From VAZQ01 sp036557665 (GTDB lineage: Bacteria > Pseudomonadota > Alphaproteobacteria > Rhizobiales > Xanthobacteraceae): 64,000 bases of DNA. Below the pieces are notes generated by a model. It was not told the DNA's origin. It did no database searches and worked only from the letters and a program-made list of their open reading frames with translations. The translations under genes were made by a program, and so were the position numbers. Positions 45,325 to 53,167 of the stretch are shown here, piece by piece (position 1 is the first letter of the stretch; each line of letters opens with the position of its first letter). The DNA lies in NCBI GenBank assembly GCA_036557665.1, contig DATBHG010000024.1, positions 79,980 through 143,979 on the forward strand. The letters are read 5' to 3'.

Positions 45325-48300
45325 TTACGATGCCAACACGTCAAGCAGGGTTTTAGCCTCCTTAAGATCGCGCGTATCGAAACCTTCGGTGAACCAGCCG
45401 TAGACCGGAGTTAGGAGATTGCGGGCTTCATCCCGCTTGCCTTGATCACACCAGAGCCGCGCCAAGCTCGTTGCAGCGCGCAATTCCCATCCTTTTGCGC
45501 ATTGCAGACTTGCGATTTGAAGTGCTTTTCGCAGACTCACCTCTCCAGCGTTCGCGTTGGAAGAGGCTTGTTGGAGTAATCGGGCGTGGATCATGTAGAC
45601 CCGAGGCAGGCACCATCGATCCCCAATCTCCGAAGATGCGGTGAGCGCCCGGTTCGCCTGCTCCATGCCACTTTCATATTGACCGCTCGCGAAGTAGGTC
45701 TCCGCCAACAGGCAGAACGCAAGACAGAGATTGTTCCGCTGCCCAAGCCGATTAAAAGCTACGAGCCCCTCCTCCAGACGCTGAACTCCCTGGGCAACAT
45801 CATTAGTCTGACCGATAGCCCAACCAAGATACACCAAAGCACTGGCGCGTTCATGGGGTATACCGTGTTCTTCTGATAACGCGAGCAACTCAGTCACGGT
45901 GTCCATAACCGCAGCAGTATCATTGCGTACAACCTGAGCCCGGCAAACAAACCACAACGCATGAGCTAGCGACGGCGCATGCTGCAAACGCCGCGCCAAA
46001 TCGATCGCTTTGCTTTCTAGGCGTAATGCTTGCGTCGGATGACCAAGGAGCCACTGTAAAACTGCTTTAATTGACAGAGCGCAGACAGCCGGATCGTGGC
46101 CATTGAGGAAGCGGTGCCTCTCATGTCGAGTTTCATCATAGAGGGTCAATCCCGCGTCAGCATGCGCGTTCGCATCGCTAATCTCTCCACGAACACACTG
46201 AATTGGCCAAGCGCAGTGATGCGCCTGCAGCAGAATATCTGGATCATCTAGGGTGCGTGCAACGTTGAACAGCTCGTTGGTCATTTCATCTGCACGCGAG
46301 AACTCACCCCGGGCAATATGAAACAAGCACAACCCCGCAAGTGGCGGTGCCAAGTCGACAGAGCTTTCAAGCTGCCGCGCTATATCTTCCGCGCGCTCAA
46401 AGACAATACCCACCTCGGATGCCGACCAGCCATGGACACTCCTCAGCGCGGGACCAAGTTGAGACAGGATCGCAAGTTCGGTGCGCGAGCGGCTAATATC
46501 AGCCGGCAGCTTTTCATTTAGGGCCAAAGCCTGCCGGAAATGCTCAATGGCCTCACGATTGCTCGCCCGACGTACTGCTTGCTCCCCGGCCGTGCGCCAG
46601 TATTTCTGGGCTTTCTCGTCCAAGCCCGCTTCCGCGCAGTGCCTTGCTAGTATCTCGGGCTGCATCTCCACGATTTCTGGAAATGCTTGCTCAATGGCCG
46701 AGGTAATTTCGCCATGGATGTGCTGCCGCTTGCTGCGCAGCAGCGTGCCATAGGCCGCGTCCTGCACCAGCGCGTGCTTGAAGGTGTAGGTGGCTTTCGG
46801 TGGCTTCCCGCGGCTTGACGCCAATTCCGCCAATTCGAGTCGATCGAGCGCGTCACGCAAGGCTATGTCGTCGAGCCGCGCCACCGCGCGCATTAGGTCG
46901 TAGGGAAACTCGCGGCCGATGGCGGCTCCAATCTGGGCGATTTCCTTGGCCGGACCGAGCCGGTCCAGCCGCGCCATCAGCGAATCCTGAAGCGTGAGCG
47001 GGATAGCGAGGAGCGGCAGCGGCCCGGAAAGCTGATAAGTTGATTCGGCTTTCGTGAGCAGGCCGGATTCAAGAATGGCCTTTGTCAGCTCCTCAATAAA
47101 TAGAGGGACACCGTCAGCCTTCCTGACGATCTGCTCCATGACTTCCGAAGGCAATGTCCGCCCTTCAGCTACCCCTCCGACGATTGCCTGGACGTCGCGC
47201 CGTCCAAGGCGTTGGAGGGTAAGCGCGCTGACGTTGGCGAGACCAGCCCAGGACGGCTCGAACTCGGGCCGGAAGGTGATCAACGTCAGAATTGCCAATC
47301 GGCGAATTCGCTCGACCATAAGATCGAGCAGCTCAATTGAAGTGGGATCTGCCCAGTGCACGTCCTCGAACACCAGCAGCACTGGCTGGCGTTGGGCCAA
47401 CGCTTCCAGTTGATCGAGTAGCGCCGCGAGGGTCTGCCGCCGCTGTTGCATCGGAGTGAGAGTAATTGGCGGATAACGCTCGCCGGTCGGAATCGCAAGG
47501 AGAGCAGCGAGCAAGGGCATGGCCGACTGTCTGCTTGGCCCGCGAATGGCGACAATCGTCTCAAGTTTGTCAAGCCGGCGGGTGGGAGGATCGTCCGAGG
47601 CGATGACAGCGTATCGTTCCAGTTGCGCGGTGAAGGGATGTAGGGATGTGTCGCGATAGTACGGCGAGCATTGGTAAAGCAGCCGGGTGTAGCGTTCTTG
47701 CTCGGTGATGCATTCGGCCAGATGCGCTACGATGCGCGACTTTCCGATGCCGGGCTCGCCTGAGATCAGGACCACCTGGCCTTCGCCGGCTCTAGCTCTG
47801 CACCATTGTCGTAGCAGCAGCGCCAGATCCTCCTCGCGCCCGAAGAACGGTGTGAGTCGTGTCTTGTGCAGCGCGTCGAACCGGCTCTCAGCGACGCTTG
47901 CGCTGGTTATCAGCCAAGCTGCGACTGCGCTGGGAAAGCCGTCGAGTGTAAGCGGGCCAACCGTCCGATATTCGAACAGTCCGCCCAAAAGGCCGTGCGT
48001 ACTGGCCGCGATCAACACGGTGTCGGGTTCGGTTACTGAACGCAACGCCGCCGCCAATGCCGGAGCTTGGCCAAACGCCGCTCTATCGTGCGCGGTATCA
48101 TTGCCCGAAGCACCGCTGAGCTCGCCAAGGACCACCAGACCTGTGGCGATGCCGATACGCGTCGCTAGCGCAGTGCTCCGCCCTGCTTCGAGCCGCTTTA
48201 TCCGCGCAATGAGATCTAGGCCGGCGCGTACCGCTCGTTCCGCGTCATCTTCGTGAGCCTGAGGGTAAGAGAAGTGAATGATCGCGCCGTCGTCGTCAAA

Positions 48301-48846
48301 TCGCGCCACTGAGCCGCCCCATCGGGCGGCCGATTGGTAGCAGCAGGCATGGCACGCGCCAATTACGGCGCGCAATTCCTCCGGATCGAGCCGCGTCGCA
48401 AGCTCGCGCAGTCCGACGAAGTCGCACGAGACGACGGTCAGGTGGCGGCGTTCGGCCTCGACCCTTGGCGCGACAGTCGCGGCGGCACCCGATGGCGAGG
48501 CGGCCGCGCGCCCCGCCCGAGGTTGCTTCTCCTCCTCCACTTCCCGCACCTCGCCGACAAACCGGATTCCCTTGCGCGGTAGGGTGCGGATGAGGCGTTG
48601 ACTTTCGCCATCATCACCGATCGCTCTGCGGGCCGCGTTGATGCGGGTGGCGAGGGTTGATTCGGAGACGATGCGCCCGCCCCAGATAGCGTCGAGTAGA
48701 TCGTCCCTGCTGATGACGCGGTCGCGATTGCGGATCAGGTATTCAAGCAGATCGAAGACCTGCGGCTGAACGGACACAACGGTGTGCCCCCGGCGGAGCT
48801 CGCGCCGCCCGGTGTCGATGACGCAATTATCGAAAACAAAGATCAA
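45325..48846 (-). CDS. winged-helix / degenerate cyclase / AAA-ATPase / TPR regulator
   Basis: 1173 residues. Order: OmpR/PhoB-type DNA-binding domain (1-100, with VQPQVFDLLEYLIRNRDRVISRDDLLDAIW), class III cyclase homology domain (about 133-310), ATPase of the STAND/AAA_16 kind (Walker A SGEPGIGKS near 362-370, Walker B VLLVFEDVHWAD), and a long TPR-like helical region to the end. In the cyclase part the metal Asp142 and Asp186 remain, but the transition-state Asn and Arg positions are Ala263 and Ala267 (APALAAALR versus PNVAARLQ), so catalysis is unlikely. Paralogue of 53168-56491 with the same C-terminus GWFTEGFDTxDLKEA. Probably a signal-controlled transcription regulator. Confidence 0.9.
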   Translation of the reverse strand: MIFVFDNCVIDTGRRELRRGHTVVSVQPQVFDLLEYLIRNRDRVISRDDLLDAIWGGRIVSESTLATRINAARRAIGDDGESQRLIRTLPRKGIRFVGEVREVEEEKQPRAGRAAASPSGAAATVAPRVEAERRHLTVVSCDFVGLRELATRLDPEELRAVIGACHACCYQSAARWGGSVARFDDDGAIIHFSYPQAHEDDAERAVRAGLDLIARIKRLEAGRSTALATRIGIATGLVVLGELSGASGNDTAHDRAAFGQAPALAAALRSVTEPDTVLIAASTHGLLGGLFEYRTVGPLTLDGFPSAVAAWLITSASVAESRFDALHKTRLTPFFGREEDLALLLRQWCRARAGEGQVVLISGEPGIGKSRIVAHLAECITEQERYTRLLYQCSPYYRDTSLHPFTAQLERYAVIASDDPPTRRLDKLETIVAIRGPSRQSAMPLLAALLAIPTGERYPPITLTPMQQRRQTLAALLDQLEALAQRQPVLLVFEDVHWADPTSIELLDLMVERIRRLAILTLITFRPEFEPSWAGLANVSALTLQRLGRRDVQAIVGGVAEGRTLPSEVMEQIVRKADGVPLFIEELTKAILESGLLTKAESTYQLSGPLPLLAIPLTLQDSLMARLDRLGPAKEIAQIGAAIGREFPYDLMRAVARLDDIALRDALDRLELAELASSRGKPPKATYTFKHALVQDAAYGTLLRSKRQHIHGEITSAIEQAFPEIVEMQPEILARHCAEAGLDEKAQKYWRTAGEQAVRRASNREAIEHFRQALALNEKLPADISRSRTELAILSQLGPALRSVHGWSASEVGIVFERAEDIARQLESSVDLAPPLAGLCLFHIARGEFSRADEMTNELFNVARTLDDPDILLQAHHCAWPIQCVRGEISDANAHADAGLTLYDETRHERHRFLNGHDPAVCALSIKAVLQWLLGHPTQALRLESKAIDLARRLQHAPSLAHALWFVCRAQVVRNDTAAVMDTVTELLALSEEHGIPHERASALVYLGWAIGQTNDVAQGVQRLEEGLVAFNRLGQRNNLCLAFCLLAETYFASGQYESGMEQANRALTASSEIGDRWCLPRVYMIHARLLQQASSNANAGEVSLRKALQIASLQCAKGWELRAATSLARLWCDQGKRDEARNLLTPVYGWFTEGFDTRDLKEAKTLLDVLAS

Positions 48847-49035
48847 CTTTTGGCCCGAAAGCGCGGTTTCGACTTGCCGCGTCCTACTTACCGTCTTGCC
48901 ACAGGGATATTACCCGCACCTCGCGAAAACAAAATCAAGGTCGCGTCAAGAAAATATCAAGATCGGCTCAAAGCGTGGTTGTGGCGGCCCTGCCATTGTC
49001 GTGGGAAAGGCGACTGTCGGAAAGGAGACCGTCCG

Positions 49036-49182
49036 ATGTCTAAGGTACATCAGCTGTATGGTCAAAAGGCAGCTCCTACGTGGGCCGGGTTAGTTGCAAG
49101 GCTCAGTGACCCTTATCTTATTGCAGTAGCGCTCTTCTGCCTCTTCTGCCTGATCAGTTTATTGCTCACTGCAAGATTGTGA
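49036..49182 (+). CDS. 48-residue single-TM protein beside the norSY cluster
   Basis: MSKVHQLYGQKAAPTWAG followed by one membrane helix (about residues 26-46) and a short basic end. AAGGAG lies nine bases before the ATG. Divergent from the winged-helix cyclase gene and convergent with the orf1 membrane protein. Too short for homology by eye; could be a small regulatory or accessory membrane peptide. Confidence 0.45.
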   Translation: MSKVHQLYGQKAAPTWAGLVARLSDPYLIAVALFCLFCLISLLLTARL

Positions 49183-49267
49183 TTCCCAATTGGGAAAAAG
49201 GCGAATGGTAACTCAACGCGACGTTCTTACCCAACAAAAGGGGGACGGTAGTTTATCTCTTGCTCGA

Positions 49268-49972
49268 TTACTTCGCCGGGCGCCGACCAGTAGGCTCGTT
49301 GTACACAGCGGACCAAAAACCCTGATCCGAGATTGACGTTCCTGGTGTTTCGACCGACTTAGCGCCTAACCGGCGAAATCTGACGGAGATGCCACCCTCC
49401 CATGGGTGCATAATGCTCTGGCCACTGTCAGCCGATGACTTCAGCCATCTCGGTATGAGAACCACTGCCAGTGTGTAGAAAATGAGCCCCAGAAGAACGA
49501 GCATCCAACCGAAGGCGCGCTGATCCTCGAGCGTGAAGGCAGAACATAACAGCGTTCTCAACGAAGCATAGAGCAGCCCCAGTGCCACGATCATGCTCGA
49601 AAAATGAAGCGCATAGACCACTCTCGGTACTCCAGACAATAAAAATAAATAATGCGACAGAAGAAAGCCGACGATGAATAGGCTAAAAACATAAAGGCCG
49701 TTTATCTCAGGATAAATCCGAGTCAGATCGATCGATCGCGGGATGATCCAGAACATCAACAGCAATGTCGCGCCGACGACCCCAGCAGGCGCAAGCGATG
49801 CGATCCTCCCCCAGGACACAAATCGCGACAGGACCCATCCGAGAAATAAAAGCAAAATTGGCTCGGCCAGTGCTTTCCTCGGCATTGTCGCGCTAAAAGC
49901 CTCGTCAACGCGCGGCAACAGCAACAGCGCGGGCGCCGGTAGGATCCATAGCGGTCTAAAGATATTTTTCAA
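49268..49972 (-). CDS. multi-pass membrane protein, orf1 of norSY-senC-orf1
   Basis: 234 residues with six or seven hydrophobic segments over residues 1-175 and a soluble C-terminal tail of about 55. No known catalytic motif. Its start overlaps the senC end by 17 bases, so it belongs to the operon. In ammonia-oxidiser norSY-senC-orf1 clusters a membrane protein of unknown role occupies this position; a part in assembly is inferred from that context. Confidence 0.75.
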   Translation of the reverse strand: MKNIFRPLWILPAPALLLLPRVDEAFSATMPRKALAEPILLLFLGWVLSRFVSWGRIASLAPAGVVGATLLLMFWIIPRSIDLTRIYPEINGLYVFSLFIVGFLLSHYLFLLSGVPRVVYALHFSSMIVALGLLYASLRTLLCSAFTLEDQRAFGWMLVLLGLIFYTLAVVLIPRWLKSSADSGQSIMHPWEGGISVRFRRLGAKSVETPGTSISDQGFWSAVYNEPTGRRPAK

Positions 49973-50567
49973 GTTCCTTCCTTAGTTGATCGCTGTTCGA
50001 CTGCGGCGAGATCACGCGAACGATGCTTCCCGCGGGGTCAATCAAAAAGAGATCGGCAGAATGATTAATGGTACCGTTGCTCTTGGCAAAAACCCAGATT
50101 CCAAGCTCCTGCGCTACCCGGTCGATGGAATGATCCGCAAGTCGCGCCATGATCCATCCGTCGAACGCGCCCTCTTCTCGCCAAAGGTCGGAGAGGCGCT
50201 CTGTCGTGTCCCGCACTGGATCGACGCTGATGCTAAGGATGGCCAGGGCGCGCCGCTGCTCGGGGCTGAGGTCAGAATAGAGCTCGCGCAGCTCCTCGAT
50301 CACGATCGGGCAGACAGTAAGGCAGGTACCGTAGAATGCATGTAACAGCACCCGCTGCCCTCGCAACGCTGCCAACGGCCGCTCGTTGTCGAATTGGTCG
50401 ATGAACAAGATACCGGGTGCGGCTCTCGGTAGCGAGCCGGCCCTGTTGAGGGCGTAACTGTACGACGTGAATGCAGAGAAGCCCAGGGTCCAAGCACCAA
50501 CAAAGCCTATTCCTGCACCTAGGATCAACGCGGCAGCCAACAAGCCAATAAAGCGCTTCGTCAACAT
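49956..50567 (-). CDS. senC: SCO1/SenC copper chaperone
   Basis: Delivers copper, chiefly to CuA, during assembly of heme-copper enzymes. 203 residues from ATG 50567. N-terminal anchor (about residues 6-27), then a thioredoxin fold with the copper motif HAFYGTCLTVCPIVIEEL (CxxxC) and the third ligand His in TINHSADLFLIDPAG. Lies 85 bases after norY and overlaps orf1. Placement immediately behind a CuA-containing enzyme agrees with the function. Confidence 0.93.
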   Translation of the reverse strand: MLTKRFIGLLAAALILGAGIGFVGAWTLGFSAFTSYSYALNRAGSLPRAAPGILFIDQFDNERPLAALRGQRVLLHAFYGTCLTVCPIVIEELRELYSDLSPEQRRALAILSISVDPVRDTTERLSDLWREEGAFDGWIMARLADHSIDRVAQELGIWVFAKSNGTINHSADLFLIDPAGSIVRVISPQSNSDQLRKELEKYL

Positions 50568-50652
50568 GGAGAGCCTGCGCCCAGAGATAAGGCTGCTGCA
50601 ACTGAACTCATGGCCGCTTGCCAATTAGTCCCGCGCGTCGCCAGGCCGCGGA

Positions 50653-52131
50653 TTAACGGCCAGGCGAAGCCAGCTCGCCCGTAAGACGCCTATTCGCCAA
50701 CCCGCCGTATATGATGCCAAGCACGAACAGCAATCCGATGATGAAAATCACAATGAATGCTGCGGCGATCGAGGCAAGACGCTCGCCGGATGCTGCCAAC
50801 GAAGCGAGCGGAATACTGTCGTAAACCGCATATCGTCGCGGCACACCGAAGGTGCCGCCCAGATAGAACATCAACAGGAAACCGTAACCGCCGACGACGA
50901 CTAGGGACAGTCCGGCCTTGGCGACCTTTTCGCGCCCCGAGCCGGAAAAGTCATAAAGGAAGCCCCATAGCATCAGAAAATATCCAACAAGAAAGTAGGT
51001 ATGGAAATGTGCCGGAACCCACAACGTGTTGTGAAATGCGGAATTCACAGTGATCGTAGAATCGACCACAGCGGCAAACCCACCGATAACCCAACCAACG
51101 GTGCCCAGGAAAAAGCACAGCGGCACGAATCGCCACTGCATGCCCGAGCGATAGACCTGCCCGATGACGCCGAAGACGGTGACGACAGTCGCCGGCACAA
51201 CGCTCAAATACGAGGCGATCTGGCCGATATATTGCAGAATATTTGGCTGCGCGAAATCCATGTAAAGGTGATGGAAGAAGGCGGTCAGAACGTAGACCAA
51301 CACCAAATTCCACGAGATCGCGACGACCGTGTTAGTCTTCCACGGCTTGCCCGAATATTTCGGTAGCAACTCGTAGACCATGGCCAGTCCCAGATACATG
51401 GTGATATTGACCAGAGTGTGCCCCCAGAGAAAGACCATGTTCTTGAACGCCAGCGGATCGAAGGTAATGGCCGGACTGAACCACTGGAACAGGTAAAGCA
51501 GCAGCAAAACGGCGCCATCTATGGTCGTGATAATGCCGGGTACGAGACAGGCAGCCGCGCTGATGAGGACGATAGGCGGAATTTCGACCCTGCCTGCGCT
51601 CGCTTTCCGAAAATATTGCCAGCCCATGGAATTCATGAATCCATAGCGGGCGATCAACGCGCGCGCCACCTCGACTTGGCCGAGCATCAAAGCCACGCCG
51701 AGGACGATGAGCGACACCACGCCTAATCCCAGGGCCCAATCCGGCCACACGCCCTTGGAAAAAAACGGCAACGGGTAGAGCAGGTACCACCCCGGACCGA
51801 ACCTTCCAATCAGGCAAGCGATGAGAAGGCCAGCGACGCCAAGCACGGTAAGGACGTACGTCGTCCACAAGATTGCGAGATTGACGCGCACGTAGCGCGC
51901 GAGAAGGTAAGTTACTCCCGCAAGGCCGCCGACGAATGCGGTGGCGCCCATGCCAAGGCCGTGCAGCGTCATGATGGCATAGAAAAGGTCCGCATCGACG
52001 CTGATGATGGTCGCCTGACCGAGCCGCATGGTCAGGCCCAGCAGCACAAGCACGAGGAAAAGCAGCGGGACGGTCCATGCCCAAACCAGCGTCAGGCCGC
52101 GGACCTCTTGCTGATAGTTACTGTCATTCAT
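50653..52131 (-). CDS. norY: heme-copper subunit I, probable nitric oxide reductase NorY (sNOR)
   Basis: 492 residues from ATG 52131; 12 or more membrane helices. All ligands are visible: His57 and His377 (low-spin heme), His375 (high-spin heme), His238, His287 and His288 (CuB). The Tyr cross-linked to CuB-His in A- and B-type oxidases (four residues after His238) is Asn242, and the C-type Tyr position on helix VII is Asn368. No Tyr cofactor, plus the norS-norY-senC-orf1 order, points to the sNOR class of NO reductases (2 NO to N2O and water). Automated annotation would likely call it cytochrome c oxidase subunit I or b(o/a)3 oxidase; that remains the alternative. Confidence 0.85.
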   Translation of the reverse strand: MNDSNYQQEVRGLTLVWAWTVPLLFLVLVLLGLTMRLGQATIISVDADLFYAIMTLHGLGMGATAFVGGLAGVTYLLARYVRVNLAILWTTYVLTVLGVAGLLIACLIGRFGPGWYLLYPLPFFSKGVWPDWALGLGVVSLIVLGVALMLGQVEVARALIARYGFMNSMGWQYFRKASAGRVEIPPIVLISAAACLVPGIITTIDGAVLLLLYLFQWFSPAITFDPLAFKNMVFLWGHTLVNITMYLGLAMVYELLPKYSGKPWKTNTVVAISWNLVLVYVLTAFFHHLYMDFAQPNILQYIGQIASYLSVVPATVVTVFGVIGQVYRSGMQWRFVPLCFFLGTVGWVIGGFAAVVDSTITVNSAFHNTLWVPAHFHTYFLVGYFLMLWGFLYDFSGSGREKVAKAGLSLVVVGGYGFLLMFYLGGTFGVPRRYAVYDSIPLASLAASGERLASIAAAFIVIFIIGLLFVLGIIYGGLANRRLTGELASPGR

Positions 52132-52145
52132 CGCCGCGGGCTCTT

Positions 52146-52694
52146 TTAGCGCACGTCGAATGCGGTATTCATCAAGTGATGGGCCACGCCACAATATTCA
52201 AGGCATAGAACGTAATAGTGTCCAGGCGCATCGAATCTGTAGAACAAGTGGTTTGCATAATCGGGCATGGCCTGCACCTGGGCGACCAACTCACCCGCCG
52301 AATTGTAAATAGCAAAGTTGTGGTTGACATCCTTTGAGGTGACGTCGAATTCCACAAGTTTGCCCGCCGGAAGAACGAGGTTTCCATTCGCTGGCGCGGC
52401 GTCGGAGATGGACGTCAGCGTCCAGCTCCACATTTCGCCGATTGCTTTGACCACGAGGTCTGGCTTCTGCTTGTTGAAGTGGAAGGGGTACGGCGTCATC
52501 GGAATCGTAAACGCCAATGCCACAATCACGGCGGCGGAAATAAGGATGAAATAGACAAACCTTACCCGATAAACCCTCGCCATAGCCATCGAGGATGTTT
52601 CCGAGGGCCTTCGCTCGCTGCTCACGAAGATTGCGATCGCAACAATCGCAACGGTTGCAGCCAAGGTCGCGATAGCAGCATATTGAGCAATCAC
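52146..52694 (-). CDS. norS: CuA-containing subunit II, probable NorS
   Basis: 182 residues from a GTG at 52694, chosen for the GGAGG eight bases upstream and because it leaves two clean membrane helices (about 4-24 and 46-65). The cupredoxin domain holds a complete CuA site: His125 (DVNHNF), Cys164, Glu166, Cys168, His172 and Met175 (CxExCxxxHxxM). It takes electrons from cytochrome c and passes them to subunit I. A longer frame to a GTG at 52775 lacks a ribosome site. 14 bases separate it from norY. Confidence 0.88.
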   Translation of the reverse strand: MIAQYAAIATLAATVAIVAIAIFVSSERRPSETSSMAMARVYRVRFVYFILISAAVIVALAFTIPMTPYPFHFNKQKPDLVVKAIGEMWSWTLTSISDAAPANGNLVLPAGKLVEFDVTSKDVNHNFAIYNSAGELVAQVQAMPDYANHLFYRFDAPGHYYVLCLEYCGVAHHLMNTAFDVR

Positions 52695-52924
52695 GCGCCT
52701 TTCCTCCCGATGCGCTGCCTTAGCGTTTATCTCAGCTGCGATCAATGAGCACAAGAGCCGGCGCCGGAGCTCCACGCCCTACAGGAGGGATGACGCAAAG
52801 CGGGTGTTGGGGCCGCCAGCTGGACTGATAAAGACGAAGCTGTCTACCGCAACCCAAGCAGTCAGAATTTCCACCCCTTCGCGCTCCATACTGATCGCCC
52901 TATACTACGAGCCGCATGACAGCA

Positions 52925-52938
52925 TTGATCTAAGTCAA
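52925..52938. promoter_or_regulatory. FNR/Dnr/NnrR-type box upstream of norS
   Basis: TTGATCTAAGTCAA fits the TTGAT-N4-ATCAA consensus with one mismatch. The minus-strand -10-like TATAGG is centred 30 bases downstream towards norS, close to a class II activation geometry (about 32 bases). FNR/Dnr/NnrR regulators control denitrification genes in response to low oxygen or NO. Distance to norS is about 230 bases, so a long leader is implied. Confidence 0.65.
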
Positions 52939-53127
52939 GGAGGCGCGCTTTGCCTGCTTCTGCCGCCCGCTTTCAGACCCGGACGGGCATCGTAGCGGCT
53001 CGAAGTAGCCAACGCAGTGGCTTAATCGCGGTGCACAAAAGCTATCGGGGCGACTTCCGCTTTGGGTCAAAGCGGCCCCGAGCGCCACGGCAACATTATC
53101 CCCAGGGGAGAGGTCGTAGGTAGCTAG

Positions 53128-53151
53128 GGCGACGGCAGCAACGTGCCACAA
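53128..53151 (+). repeat. direct repeat copy B
   Basis: GGCGACGGCAGCAACGTG followed by CCACAA, 24 bases, 16 bases beyond the 3' end of the second cyclase gene. Matches copy A at 42761-42792 except for an 8-base duplication in A. Same orientation. Confidence 0.8.
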
Positions 53152-53167
53152 AGCCGTCATTCCGCGG

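Larger units (their letters stand above)
52695..53167. other. intergenic region upstream of norS
   Basis: About 470 bases with no convincing gene. It contains the FNR-type box at 52925-52938, a possible minus-strand -10 element TATAGG at 52904-52899, the repeat copy B, and between them short repeat-like sequence. A leader of roughly 200 bases would precede norS if the box controls that promoter. Confidence 0.6.

Noticed and set aside
52804..53120. Possible small plus-strand gene downstream of the FNR box
   Set aside because: Frames are Arg/Ser-rich with no domain or strong start; the box is better placed for norS on the minus strand.
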